DNA of 64,000 nt from Cynocephalus volans. Taxonomy: Eukaryota; Chordata; Mammalia; Dermoptera; Cynocephalidae. Location: positions 39,380,679 to 39,444,678 of the forward strand of contig NC_084462.1 in the NCBI RefSeq assembly GCF_027409185.1, in the 5' to 3' direction. Shown here piece by piece: positions 1-12,663 of the stretch; position 1 is the stretch's first letter, and every line of letters begins with the position of its first letter. The notes beneath the pieces were generated by a model. That model saw only the letters and a list, made by a program, of their open reading frames with translations, searched no databases and was not told the DNA's origin. A program made the translations under genes and the position numbers.

Positions 1-1238
1 TAGTCAGTTTCTTTCTACCTTTCCAAGTAGTATTTGTTTTATATGTAATGTCTACGACTTTTAACTGTATTTATGGAAAAAATGGGGATAAGACTGTTCA
101 TCTTGCCATCTTGTCTGGAACTCAGTGTCTTCTGCGAGGCATGTTACAGATGCTTCATCATAGAATTCCCTGCAATTCGATCACCGTGCCATCGCCTCCT
201 CCTCCTCCTCCTCCTCCTCTTCCTCCCATCTTCAGGCCTTCACACTTGTTACTGAATGTTCTTGGCTATCTTTTGCACTATTCTTCTCCTAATTAACTCC
301 TCCTGAATTTTCAAGACTGTGTTCAAACACTGCTTTTTCAAGGAATTATGTTCAAATAAATTTTGCTTCAAGACTGAGGGAATTCTGCCTCACATGATCA
401 AAACATTTAGTAGAGCTTCTAAAGGGAAGATATCAGCCTAGGCCTTAAGAGGACCCAAGAATGGGTGTTTTTTTTTCCACCATCAGAAGAGCCCAGGTTC
501 AGTGCCAGCCTCCTTGATGGCTGGGGCAGAGTCCTGACTCTGGGTTCCCTCATGTGACTGATGTCTGGAGTGTCAGTATGTCCCAGGCTACCACATCTCT
601 GCCTTCTGATGCTGGACGACAGGCAGTCTTCCTTTGGTGTTTGAGCTGTTTCTCCATTTCACCCAGCATAGGGCTCATTTGTACCCTCTGAGGAATTTCT
701 TTAATTAAAAGAAAAGATATCAGCACCCTTGTACAGAAGAACTGATGCTGTTAGATTGAGTATGAAGGATGTAATTAGAAGACTATGCATTTCTCGTGGG
801 TAGCAGTGGTAATGGCAGCGAGTTCCAAAGTCTGCACCTCGGCCACTATTATTATGCCACCTGCTGTATGTTTCTGAAGTTTCTCTGCAATGAGCAGGCT
901 GACAGCACACATCTGCAACTTCATGCTGTCATCCTGGCCCCAGTTGACTGCTTCTGCAGAAATACTCAGCAAGAGAAAAATCAAGATTTCAGTTGATTTG
1001 TTTCTACATTAGCCAGTAAGTTTATAGAAGTAGCTAAAAGGCTGCATGCTCCTGGAAAGTTTCCATTCCATAGAGTCGACTGTTTCTGCTTCATGCTTTG
1101 CTTACCCTTAGAGAAGGGGAGGATCTGCTGTTCGTGCACACACTGTTGTAGGAAATCACAACAGAAGAATGAAAGAGCAGATAATGTTACTACTGTCAGG
1201 AGGGCTACATTCTAGTGAGGATAGACAAGTAGTCAACT
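1..1238. other. Unassigned noncoding DNA
   Basis: No credible gene: open frames are below 110 codons and lack recognisable domains. Apart from the CCT tract at 195-227, I could not assign this stretch. The last 80 bases (phrase around 1200-1220) resemble an old, common mammalian interspersed repeat also seen at 11530-11760 and 16240-16560. Confidence 0.5.
195..227. repeat. (CCT)n microsatellite
   Basis: A run of CCT triplets with one interruption near its right end. The proline-rich reading frames across it are artefacts of the triplet. Nothing assignable was seen in the rest of 1-1238. Confidence 0.9.
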
Positions 1239-1605
1239 ATAGTGGATTGAATGCCCCCCTCCTCCCCGAAGTCACTGAAGCTTGATCCCCACTGTAACAG
1301 TTGAGGGTGGGAAATCCTATTAGGGTCATTGAAAGGTGAAGCCTTGAAGAGGTGATTAGATTGTAGCACCATGCAGTAGGGAATGGATTAATAATGGTGG
1401 TCAGGGGTGTGGTTCTGAGGGCTTTGAAAGGAGAGCACGTGAGTCTCTCTCTGCTCTGCCATTCTGCTATGTGAGACCTCTGGGTCACTTTTGCCACCAA
1501 TGAGGCTTTCTCCAGATGTGTTCTGCAGACTTTGGACTTCTCAGCTTCCAAAACCATAATCACCCTGTTCCAGGTATTTTATTATAAGCAAAATGAATTA
1601 ATACA
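1239..1605 (+). mobile_element. MaLR-type solo LTR (MST/MLT1-like)
   Basis: The start resembles the MaLR LTR opening (TGGATTGAATGCCCCC). The body has a 'GGGAAATCCTATTAGG' segment and a 'GAATGGATTAATAATGG' segment. The end is the typical '..GAATTAATACA'. The same architecture recurs at 10175-10606, 12664-13053, 46620-46985 and 47865-48281. It is a solo LTR with no internal region. The subfamily is uncertain. Confidence 0.75.
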
Positions 1606-3005
1606 TAAACAAACAAGGAAATATCAAGTAGTGATAGTACTGAGTTGAAACTCTAGCAAAGTGAATTATAGAGAGTAAAGGGGCTCTGTAGATTATGTGA
1701 TCAGAGAAGAAATCTGTGAGGAATTAGTACTGAGGTTGATATTTTAAAGACAGAATGGAGACGGCCACATAAACGTCTGGGAGAGTAACATTCTCTGCAG
1801 AAGAATTATCTAGGGCCGAGGTCATATGAGGGGACATTCATGGATTGGCAAGAGAATAAATTTATATATGCCTGAAACAGAGGGAGCCTCAGGTCTGAAA
1901 AGGCAGAGATGAAGTGGCAGGTGAGACTATCTGGAGAGTCATCACCTGCCTATGAAATGCCCATAATCAGTGCCATCTGCTTGGTACCTATTTCACTGAG
2001 TTTAATCTGTGCCCCATGTATCTCCCTGAAATAGACAATGGCAACTATTATAATCACTTAGTCTTTCATTTTTGGTAGCCACATTGTCCTAACTCCTATT
2101 TTCCAATTCAATACTGAAAGAGTGTGATCGTCAGCAGAAGTTTCATGCATCGACTCCTGGCTTCAAGCATCAGCCCTGCTTCTTTTACTATATTATTTTT
2201 GGTACAGTCTCAATGCCAGGTAGATGCTCGACATGGGTGATACCACTTAGCAATGATGAGTGGTAAGGCGCCACAGGATCAGTGACCTCAGAACAAACAT
2301 TAGACAGAATAGCACATCTTTCTTTTCAATTTTACTTTAAGGCAAAGTTATTTTTTAATGCAATATATCACACATAAATTTTAGTCACATAACTAAAGAC
2401 CATAAATTACAATGAACCCCTATTTATTTCTGCATCACTATTAACTTACAGCCCTCATTTTTTAATCTAGTCTTTAGGACTCAGATGATTAATAGTTCAA
2501 ACAGGTGTGAGCACTCACATACAATGATTTCTTCTACTCCAACTGGTGTGGCACTCACCTGGTAGTGTGCAGACAGACTCCTTTGCCACCCTGCACAACC
2601 TCATCTTGTACTGATGGTGGTTTATGCAGGAGAGCAGTGACAGCCATTGGATCTCCCTAATGGCAGGCAACTTGATCTTTACTCCTACCTTGCAGCTGTG
2701 CCCAGGATTTTTCTGTTGCACTCTGTGATAGCACACTCAGAGTTCTGCATTGAATTACTAAGTCCAATTCCCACCTTAGGACACCCCCATTCTGGCTATG
2801 ACAGGGTTGAGTGCAGATGTCTTCTGTAGCTGTGGGCCACTCTGCTGCCAACAGCATGTAGAACGCTTGGGAGATTTCTAATGCCAGAGAGCAGGGGCTC
2901 TGAAAAAATCTAAAGATGGTAGAGAATAAAATAAAATAATTATAGCCTTTACAAATGTCAAATAATTTACAAATATCCCAAAATGCATCACTCCTAAGTG
3001 CATTT
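1606..3005. other. Unassigned noncoding DNA
   Basis: About 1.4 kb without a supported gene. The short frames overlap on both strands and show no domain. The 2510-2880 part is less AT-rich than its surroundings, but I recognise no repeat family or exon in it. Confidence 0.5.
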
Positions 3006-3009
3006 TCTC

Positions 3010-3210
3010 ACGATATGTTTATTGCACACAAAGTATTACATGGAAATACATAGCAGACATTTTCCATGAATTATTGTGTCAATTCTCTAAACAATTCTAG
3101 AAAATAGGTAAACTATTTGTGCCCATTTTACAAATGACACTGGAGCCTGGTAAATTTCTGAAGGTCATTTAACAGGTGATGCTAGGATCCAAAGCCAGTT
3201 TGAACAACCT
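3010..3210 (-). mobile_element. MIR SINE relic, antisense
   Basis: The order of phrases is that of an antisense MIR: 'caattctctaaacaattcta', a 'cccattttacaaatgacact' block, then 'ggtcatttaacaggtgatgc' and 'ggatccaaagccagtttgaa'. It is diverged and of eutherian or older age. Confidence 0.65.
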
Positions 3211-4830
3211 TAGAGACAGTGTTCAGGAACCTAGGTGCTGTTCTTCTCTTAATCTTGTAATACATTTTCTGGCCAATCTTGTGCTCAGTGTGGCAAATCT
3301 TGTGCTCAGAGTGGTCACCAGAAATCTGCCATTGCCTTTTAAGATTGTTCTTTTGTGGTTCTCTCCCCTTGGATATGCCACCCAGCATTTAGTCTTCTGG
3401 AGCAATTGGACTTTGATTTGGATGACTGGCCTTGCCAAGGGTTGGCATGAATGGATGACTTATTGGGGGGCATAAATTTGGGGATGAATGAGCGAAGAAT
3501 GAGCTAAGTAATTTGGGAGGCTTAATTAGACTAGTCATCCTATTAGCTGATTATGGGGTTGGTACACAGGATGCTTCCATATGAATTCTGGGCAAGATCT
3601 CCCAGGAAGTTCAGCACGTGGCAACAAGCAGGTTGAGAGATCTAGGTCCATTCAACCAGCCAGTGCTGTTGTGGCCAGCTAGCCCTAGGACACATTTACC
3701 ACTTTTCCCACACCTTAGGATAAAAGGGAATGACCATCATCCATTTCTAAGATGATGCAAATTTCTTAGAAGCTTTTGGACTTCATCAAAAGGATATTCC
3801 TAGGGAGGTTTTTCTTAAAATTATTGAGCAAAGCCATTATTCAAAATCTATAGTAGTTTTCAAGATCGCTACCTCAGCATATGGGGAATGATCTTTTGCT
3901 ATGTTCATACATTTCTATATTAATAGATGAGCCACAACTCTACAGTTTGTGTGGGCTGAATCTATGTGGCTTAGGTGTCAACATGAATCCAGGTTGGATT
4001 ATAGAATTTTCTGGAAGATTTATATGGTGTTCCATGAAGAGGTAGATAGTGCGAGTGGCATCCCTAGGCTAGGGAATGTGTGGGGAGTATGGGGCCAGTT
4101 GGAATGAATTCCTGTGCTCTGGGCAGCCAGGACCACCAGATCCCCAGCTGCCCTTCCTAGGGTGTACACTGATGCCTGGGAAAGTGAGGCTTGCCAGAGA
4201 GAAGGTCCATTGTCTCTGGCCATTTTGTACCCTGAGGTAACACTGCCATATTAGCACCTGTAGTCTTTGATTATGGGATTCCTTATACTGGTGCAGTAGA
4301 AAGATAAACTCTCAGTAATGAAAGGGAAGGGGGCTGCATGCGGGGAGGGTATCACATAATGAAGGTGATAAGTCCTTATCTCTTCAGAAGACAGTGTGGT
4401 AGAGGATACTGTTGGAAATCAAGGTCTTATAAGAGCACAGACAGGCTTCCTAACTATGTCATACATTTTGAATTCTGGTCTTAAGTATTCCTGTCATGGT
4501 AATAAAAAAATAAACAAATAAACATTTTGATTTGGCTCCGACATATAAAGAGCTTGGAAGTATTTCTATCCTTCTGAAAAGAAAAATCTGGTTGAACAGA
4601 AAATCAATGAGTTTTCTTGGACCCACTAGAGAACTGGAATGCAGGGAAAACTCCCCCTGAGACCTGGGGAGAAGGTGACTCCAGGATGACACAGGATGTG
4701 AAATATTGGAGCAGAAGCCGTGGGTATTCACCAGACACCCTTCACTAGAGACCACTGTTGAAATCTCACCCCTTCTTGGGGGAGTAGAGTCTGCCCACTC
4801 GAGCCTCAGTCCAGCCTTCCTGCAACATCA
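3211..4830. other. Unassigned noncoding DNA
   Basis: No gene is supported. The longest frame is 99 codons with no domain. Some segments probably are old LTR or LINE relics (for example 4640-4830), but I cannot name them. Confidence 0.45.
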
Positions 4831-6072
4831 TAAATTTGATAACTTGGATGAAATGAAGCAATTCTTTGACACACACCAACTACCACAACTCACTCAAGGA
4901 GAAATACCTCACCTAGAACACCAGGCCCAGATGAATTCTACCAAACGTCTAACTCCTTAGACTATTTGTAATCGTACAAATTCTAAACACTTCTTTTCCA
5001 AAAAATGCAAGCGATGGAATACTAACCAATTCATTTTATGAAGCTAACATTTCTCTAATACCTAAACCAAAAAAACAACATGACTAAAAAAGGGGACTGC
5101 AGGCCAACATCTCTCAATGAATTTAGACACAAAACTTAACAAATTACAATAAATCAAATCCAGCAATATATAAAAACAATAAAATATAAAATGACCAAAT
5201 GGGATTCATTCAAGAAAGGAAATGCTTATTCAACATTTATAAATGTTGATGTATATATAATTCATCACATTAGCAGTATGTATAAGAAAAACAACATATG
5301 ATCACACCAACAGATGCAGAAGGTGCACTTAGCAAAGTTTAACACCAATTCATGATACATATGCTCAAAAAACTAGAAATAGAAGGGATCTTCCTTAGCA
5401 TAATAAAGGGTTTATATAAAAAATGTACAGCAAACATTATCCTTAATGATTAAAGACTGAATGTTCCTCCTCCAAGATCAAGAAAGTGTGGCATTGGTGA
5501 AAATGTAGACACACAGATCAATGGAAAAGAATAGAGAACCCAGAAATGGAGGGACACAAATATTATCAACTGCCTTTTAGCAAAGGTGCCAAGGCCAATT
5601 CAACATTGAAAAACTACTCGTTTGAACAAATTGCGGTGGTGACATTGGATGTCCATATGCACAAAGTGAACCTGGACACTGACCTCACACCTTACACAAA
5701 AAGTAATTCAAAATGGATCATAGGACTAAATATAAAATGTAAAATATGCAACTTTTGGAAGAGAATGTAGGAGACATTTTTCATGCTTTGGGTTTGTTGT
5801 TGATGAGTTCTTAGATACAACAAAAGTTTCAATCCACAACAGAAAACATTGACAAATTGGACTTTATCAAAAATTACAGCTTTTTCTCTGCGAAAGTAGT
5901 TGTTGAAGAAATGTAAAAATCAAGCTATCTCCTCGAAGAATAAACTTATCACATATTTGATAAAGGATGTGTATCCAGACGTAGAAAAAACTCTTACAAG
6001 TCAATGAATAGAAAAAAAAATGACCCAACTAATAAAGGAGCGAAAGGACATCTCATAAATATGTTCAAGACT
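4831..6072 (+). mobile_element. L1 ORF2 relic (reverse-transcriptase region to 3' part of ORF2)
   Basis: The sequence follows L1 ORF2 in order. There is a 'GATGAAATGAAGCAATTC' block, a 'CCAGGCCCAGATGAATTCTA' block, 'AGGCCAACATCTCTCAATGA', 'CCAAATGGGATTCATTCAAG', and later the C-terminal part ending near 6070. It holds many stops and frameshifts, so it makes no protein. No 3' UTR or poly(A) is visible, so the copy is truncated at both ends. Confidence 0.85.
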
Positions 6073-6480
6073 CTCGTAGATAGTTTGCAGCAAGTCCAGT
6101 TTTAGACTTTTCCCCTGCATCATACCCCTTTCTATCTATTCAGTTCCCAAATATGAGTGTCTAGGAGAAATCCTCTCTCATTAAGAGAAGGGCAATGATA
6201 TCTGTAAAACTATCTAGCTAAAGCCTGAAAGTAGGACTACATATTTTCCATGTATGCACATTAATATTCTTTACCCTAAAATGAGTGTTTTTCTGTCTCA
6301 GAAAGATCTTATTTGATTCCGTTTTTGTAGGACTCTATAGCAGAGCCTCTCAGGTTGTGAACCTATTTAATTTGCATAATGCTATTGAGAATTATTTTCC
6401 ACTCCCAGTAAGCAACAGCAAAGGCTTTTTATACTGTATAGTCTTCAGCTGCAAACTACACCCCCTGCATTCTTTCTCCA
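6073..6480. other. Unassigned noncoding DNA
   Basis: Short AT-rich stretch between the L1 relic and the 75-bp duplication. No feature recognised. Confidence 0.5.
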
Positions 6481-6630
6481 GTTCCACTGTTTATGAAGTA
6501 GAGTGTATTAGGCCATCTGGTGGTCACTAGGTAAACCAACAGCTTTTTGTCTACAGCTCCACTGTCTATGAAGCAGAGCATATTAGGCCATCTGGTGGCC
6601 ACTAAGTAAAACAACATCTTTTTGTATTTT
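6481..6630. repeat. 75-bp tandem duplication, two copies
   Basis: Copy 1 is 6481-6555 and copy 2 is 6556-6630. Both contain 'attaggccatctggtgg' and run into 'ctttttgt'. They differ at roughly ten positions. It looks like a simple local duplication and has no coding potential. Confidence 0.85.
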
Positions 6631-6693
6631 CTGCTAATCAATCTAAAACTAAGACTTTCTGCAGATGATCTACAAGTGTCCTGAACATATAAC

Positions 6694-6793
6694 ATGATAC
6701 AGATTATACATTTATGTAATAATTATATCTAAGATATAGTACAATAAATACATTAACAAAACATATGGGTCATAAATGTATAATCTGTATCAT
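6694..6793. repeat. Perfect 23-nt inverted repeat with 54-nt spacer
   Basis: The left arm is 6694-6716 and the right arm is 6771-6793. They are exact reverse complements, with core 'gatacagattatac'. Transcribed on either strand it would form a 23-bp stem with a 54-nt loop. It could be a MITE-type DNA transposon remnant, but no target duplication is obvious. Confidence 0.85.
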
Positions 6794-9521
6794 TACCTAG
6801 ATTTGATTCTTTGCACGACTCACTGTAATATACTCATTCTTCCACTTTCCCAAGAGTAATCTTGTTAAACTAACTAACCTCTCTTGCCTGGAAGACTACT
6901 ATTATCTCTTAACTGGTCTCTCTTCTTCCCCTCCTGAACCTTATAATCCATTCTCCAAAGAGTAACCCAATTAATCTTTAAAAAACATCTGTATCATACT
7001 AAGATCATGTATTTTCCTTGCTTAAAATAATTACAGTGATGTTCCATCACAATCAGAGTGAAATGTAAACTCTTCACCAGTGTCTACACAGTCCGGTATG
7101 ATTTTGTCTCCTTCAACCTCATTTCCCACCACTCTCTTCCTCCTCATTCATTAGAAACCCACTATACTACTTTCTTTCTATTTCTTAAACACATTCTCCC
7201 AGACGACCTTGCGCACAGTATTTCTTCTGAATGGAATGATTGGTTCCCAGATATCTGCATGGATGGCTTCTTCTCTAAAACCATAGGTGGTTTCAAATCA
7301 AATGCCATGTCCTCAGAGACATATTTTTTTTTCTGGATTTCTCAAGGAAACGAACATAGCTGCAATCAAAGAAACTAGCAGATCTCAGTGGCTTAGTTAT
7401 GTTATATTATACTATGTTACTTCAAAACACTTATCAAAAGACTCATATTATCTTTTAATACTATTTTCCCACAAAATTTTTAAGTATTATTATATATTAC
7501 ATTTAATGATGTGAAGTTCAGTATGGGTTAAGGGCAGTGGAGGTTGAGAGATTCTGCTCCATGCAACTATTAAAGGACTCAGGCCCCAACTCTGTTATGA
7601 CTCGGCTGTCCTCCTGGTTCTCATAATCCATGTCATTCACCTGTCAGAGAAAGTAAAAGCACATGGAGGATTATGTTTGAGGCTTTTATGAACTAGATAC
7701 GGTAGCTGAGTGCTTCATTTCTGCTTAAATTACATTACTTGGAATTCAGCCACATGACCTCAACTATCCACAGCAGTGGATGGGAAACGTAGGCCAGTGC
7801 TGTGCCCAGGGAAAACAGGATTTCATGTGGTCACAACATTTTTTCTGACCTTGTGTTTATAACATATCCACTTTTCACACATGTTGAACACACTTCTTCC
7901 CTAAGGAAGACAACCCAAATTTTGTCTAGATATTGGATCCATTCAAAGTTCAGGATTTCTGAATGACACTCAGTCCTGTTCATCCAGCCCTGGTGTGGCG
8001 TTTTAAGGTCACGGCCTTGGTAAGTAAAAGGATAAGTTACTTCCTTCCAATACTTAATAACCCATGTGGGAAAGGGAGAGGATAATCACAATGAAAACTG
8101 TCATTTGGAAAGGAAAGGAAGCACACACCAGTCACTACTCACAGCAAATGTGGAGCCCCCTCGACGCTGGATCATTTGCCTGTGTCGCAAGTGGGAATTA
8201 GCGTTCCGGAACAGCAAAGTTATGGGATAGAATTCTAGTTTCTACCTTTCTGGGTAAGAGGGGTAGAAGAGGAGGTCCTGAGGTAAGATGTAAATTTCTT
8301 TACATTTAAATGCTGAACTGAATAAGGACGTGTGGCTTGGTCATCTGTGGAGTGTTCATCTGGGTGTTACACATTTTCCTGTCCTGTTTCCACCTGTACT
8401 CTGAGGGTCGTGAGGCACCTGATTGGAAGGAGCAACCAAAACCCTGACTCCAAAGAATGAAATGATGTCTGAAAAGAAAATAAAAAGAAATATTCAGTTA
8501 TATGTTTATAGAGCTAGTTTCTTTCAGTTCTTGGTCATGAAAAAATGCCATTAGAGGTGGAGAGACCATGTCGATGGAAGAGAGAAAGGAGTGCATAACG
8601 TCAGATCTGGAAAGGTGAATGAAGGTTGGGGTTTATGGTAGGATAAAAAAGGATGTTCTTTTGCAGCATGTCCTTTTTTATAACAGGATCCTGACTCAGT
8701 GCTGAGTCCTTCATGTTTCTCTTGGGACCCTCACAGGGAGAAGCCGACTCACTAGTCATTGAGTGTCTTGTTCGAGGTTATGCTTATCTGAGTTTCTCTG
8801 TTTGTATTTGAGGTTTCTGGATACCTGTAAGCAATTCTAGGACAGAGAGTGGGTAATTCGGACAGGATAAAAAAAGCCTAACTGCCAAATCATGATCAGT
8901 TCAGAAAGACTCACATAGAAAGTATCCTCTGATTCTGAAAAGGGTACACACTATCTATCCCGTGCTGTATAGGACATAGGGTAGTTACTGTAAGTTCTGC
9001 GACAAGGACCTGTCTTTCTTTCATGGCTGGAAGCTCTCTAATGGCAAGAGTGGTGTCTCCTTTTCCCACTATTTATTTCTCATTTCTTAGCACAGTGTCT
9101 GACTTATAGTAAGTTATCACTATACATGTGTTGAATAAATGAATAACTTTCCAATAGCCATTCATTGTTCAACTGGATGAGAGTCGAGCAGTAAAGCCTC
9201 TGGAGACAAATGTCTATGGCCGGTGTTTGAACCCCCGAGAAAGTACCTTATTCAGAAAGAATGGGCGGTGTTGAATGGTCTATGCCTAAAATGTCCGGAT
9301 TGACTATATAGGTGCTGCTGTGCATAACAATGAACCCAAATTTATCATCTAAAATGGATCATTAGGTTGATTATTACTTTTTGGAAACCAAAGCCTAAAG
9401 TCTGTATCACAACTGAGTGGTGGGAAAGAAAATGACACAGTATGTACTCATGTGCTGTGGCTCACCCCTTTGTACTGGCAGTAATTCTTAGACAGGGAAA
9501 AGTTTTGGGATTTTTTTCCTT
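6794..9521. other. Long stretch without a supported gene
   Basis: About 2.7 kb with no credible CDS (open frames up to 106 codons, no domains). Around 9080-9150 there is an old repeat tail, 'cacagtgtctgacttatagt' followed by 'ttgaataaatgaat', of MIR or L2 type. The part 7780-8460 is more GC-balanced and unassigned. Confidence 0.5.
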
Positions 9522-10174
9522 GTAATTTTTTTTTTTATTGAAGCATAATTGGTTATACATATTTGCGGGGTACAGAGTTGAATATCAATGCGTGTATACA
9601 ATGTGTAATAATCAAATCAGGAAAATTAGCATATTCATCTGTCCAAAGAGTAATCATTCTGTGTCCATTAACCAACTTCTCGATAAGCCTCCTCCTCTCC
9701 CCCATCCCAAGTCCAGTAACTGCAGTCCGGTTCTCTCCTTCTCAAAGATCAATGTGTTATTGTGATTGTTGTTTCTTTCTTTTTTCCCTCATTTGTTTAT
9801 TTATTTGTTTGTTTGTTTTTAGCTCCCCCTTATGAGTGAGGACATGCAGTATTTCTCTCTCTGTGTCTGGCTTATTTCACTTAACATAATTTTCTCCAGA
9901 CTCATCCATGTTGCTGCAAATGGCAGAATTTCATTCCTTTTTATGGCTGAGTAGTATTCCATTGTGCGTATATACCACATTTTCCTTATCCAGTTGTCCA
10001 TCAGTGTACATTTAGGTTGGTTCCATATCTTGGCTACTGTAAACAGAGCTGTGATGAACATGAGAGTGCAGGTATTTCTTCGACATGATGCTTCACATTC
10101 CTTTGGGTGTATACCCAACAGTGAGATTGCTGGATCATATGGTAGTTCTATCTGTAGCTGTTTAAGGAACCCCC
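9522..10174 (-). mobile_element. L1 3' end, antisense (outer part)
   Basis: Read on the minus strand this is the end of an L1: ORF2 C-terminal sequence, the 'gaatactactcagccat'-type block at about 9945-9965, and a 3' UTR ending in a poly(A) seen as T's at 9528-9537. It continues at 10607 after an LTR insertion. It is degenerate and noncoding. Confidence 0.85.
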
Positions 10175-10606
10175 TGTATTAGTCCATTTCTGTTGCTTAC
10201 AACAGAATACATAGAACTGGGTAATTTATAAAGAAAATAAAATTTACTGCTTATAGTTTCTGAGGCTGAGAAGTTCAAAGTCCATCTGGTAGTGGTGACA
10301 GTGACCCAGGGGTCTCACATTGCAAGATGGTGGAAGCAGAGAGAGCAGAGAGAGACAGTTCCTCATGCACTGTCCTTTTAAATCCCTCAGAACCACACCC
10401 ATGACCACTATTATTAATCCATTCACTATGGTATGGTCCTACAATCTAATCTAATCAACTCCTCTAGGCTCCACCTTTCAATTATCATAATAGGATTTCC
10501 CAGCCTCTTAACAGTCACAGTGGGGGCCAAGTTTCTAATACATAAAACTTGGGAGACACAACTAGAGCTTCAGTGAGTTTTGGGGGACATAATTCAATCC
10601 ACTGCA
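10175..10606 (-). mobile_element. MaLR LTR inserted in the L1
   Basis: It starts TGTATTAGTCCATTTCTG and ends in '..ATCCACTGCA', which is the reverse orientation of a MaLR LTR of 432 bp. Flanks are CCCCC and TCTCC, a poor 5-bp target duplication. L1 sequence resumes directly on the right, so the LTR is younger than the L1. Confidence 0.85.
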
Positions 10607-11525
10607 TCTCCATACTGTTTCCCATAATGGCTACACTAATTTACTGTCTCATAAATAGGGAAGGAGAGTTCTTGTTTCTCCAGATTCTCACCAGCATTTG
10701 TTATTCTCTGTCTTTTCGATAATAGCCAGTCTAACTGGGCTGAGAAAATACCTCAATATAGTTTTGATTTTCATTTCCCTGAGGATTAGTGATGTTGAGC
10801 ACTTTTTTCATGTACCTGTGGGCCTTTTGTATCTTCCTTTGAGAAATATCAGTTAAACTCCTTTGCCCATTTTTTAATTGGGTTATTTGTTCTTTTACTG
10901 TTAAGTTGTTTGAGTTCCTTATATATCTTGGACAGTCTTCTTTTGTTGGATGCATAGTTTGTAAATATTTTCTCACATTCTTTAGGTTGTCTTTTCACTC
11001 TGTTGATTGTTTCTAGGAGTTTTACAGTTTCAGAGTTTTATACTTAAGTCTTTAATCCATTTTGAGTTGCTTTTGGTATATGGTCAGAGGGATGGGTCTA
11101 GTTTCTTTCTTCTGCATATGGATGTCCAGTCTTCCCAGCATCCTTTGTTGAAGAGGCTGTCCTTTCTCCCAGTGTATGTTCTTGGTACCTTTGTCAACGA
11201 TTAAGTTGGCTGTATGTACATGGGTTGATTTCTGGGTTCTCTATACTATTTCATTTGTCCATGTATCTGTCTTTATGCTAGTATCATGCTGTACTATATG
11301 CTAGTACTACAGCTTTTCAGTACTGTTTAACGTAGTGTTATGCTTGCAGCTTTATTTTATTTTATTTTTTGTTCAGGGTGCTTTGTTTATTTGGGATCTT
11401 TCGTTATTCTACATGAATGTTATGATTGTTTTTTCTGTTTCTGTGAAGAACATCATTGGTATTTTGATAGAGGTTGCATTGAATCTGTAGATTGCTTTGG
11501 GTAGTATGGACATTTTGATAACATT
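10607..11525 (-). mobile_element. L1 ORF2 relic, antisense (inner part)
   Basis: Continuation of the 9522-10174 element. It covers the antisense ORF2 3' region, with phrases such as 'ctccatactgtttcccataa' and 'tttgagttgcttttggtata', up to the 'gggtagtatggacattttga' block near 11500. Frames are broken. It is 5'-truncated near 11525. Confidence 0.85.
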
Positions 11526-11529
11526 GGTA

Positions 11530-12220
11530 GTATAGGGTATATGATGAACAAAACAGACATGATCCATGTGCTTTGGAGTCCCCAGTCTAGTGGGGGAAGG
11601 TAGACATTAGACAAGCCATGATAACAAGTTTAACAATAGTTGAAGTACAGTGAATTGTGGAATCATAAATCAGGAATATTTAATCAGATTAAAGGAGGAT
11701 AGGGAAAGCTTTCCTGCAGAAGTTTCACTAAAACTGAGACTTGAAGGCTGGGTAAATGTTAAAACACCGAGGAATCATGCTCCAAACAATGGAAAAGCAT
11801 GAAAGAAGGCCCAGGGAAGAGAGGGACCACAGAGCATTTGATGGGGAGTTGGGAGAGGGACAGGGTGAAAGAGAGAATGATGTATTCTGGAGAAAGTGTG
11901 GTGCATTTAAATAACTGAGAGATTGTTGCTGCTAAAGTTTCAAGTGTGTGTGTGTGTGTGTGTGTGTGCGTGTGCGTGTGCGTGTGCACGTGCGTGTGCG
12001 TGCGTGCGCGCGCGCGCATGTGTATTATGTACGTGTGGGAAAAGGGGTTGGAAACAGAAGAGTATTAAGTCTGGAAGCATAAACAGAAAGAATACAATGA
12101 AATGTAAATATAGTAAAAGGTTTGTCTTTTATCTGTTGTAAATGCAACAGGAGGCCTCTGAAGTATTTTAATCAGGGGGATACTGTGATCAGATTTACTT
12201 TTTGAGAGAGATGAAATGCC
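11530..12220 (+). repeat. Old interspersed repeat, class not assigned, interrupted by a (TG)n tract
   Basis: It contains a stretch ('ctagtgggggaaggtagaca') plus a later '..ggggatactgtgatcagatt' that recur in many mammalian interspersed repeats and resemble 16240-16560. I cannot name the family with confidence. It is split by the alternating tract at 11944-12021. Confidence 0.45.
11944..12021. repeat. (TG)n/(CG)n alternating purine-pyrimidine tract
   Basis: Every step from about 11944 to 12021 alternates purine and pyrimidine. It is GTGT at the left, GTGC in the middle and a run of CG repeats at the right. Such tracts are the classic Z-DNA-forming sequence. CG steps are normally lost in mammalian DNA, so the CG-rich end is notable. 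Confidence 0.95.
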
Positions 12221-12663
12221 ATCTCTCTCTCCATCCTCCCCAGTCCTCCAATCTCGTAGAGCTCCTTTTGTCTGGCTAACTACCTGGAGCTTAAACATAA
12301 TTGATTTGGGCAAGTCACCAATCCCTGTCAGTGTTGCAGGGAGGCTTTAAAAGTAACCGGCGCTCAGAAGGGGCGAATGCACCCTTAGCATAATAAGACC
12401 ATTCGTGCTGGGCTGGGTTGCATTCGATGGCTTTGAATAGGTTCAGGTGCTAACAAATAAAACCAGCTTCAACTCGGAAGGGCGACCCTTTCCTCTACTA
12501 CCCATGGGATGAGAACGCATTCTCCCCTTTCCTTACAGAGCCAACAGACAACTAGTAAAACCACTTAAATAGCTTTCTCTCCATCAACTCCTGAGTCAGC
12601 ATAAACTGGGCAAAGCAAACATCACTAAGAGGCAGTGGATCTATGATGTGGCATAAAGGGATG
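12221..12663. other. Unassigned noncoding DNA
   Basis: Includes a low-repeat piece (12340-12540) with several CpGs and no family resemblance that I can see. It has no coding frame of note. Confidence 0.45.
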
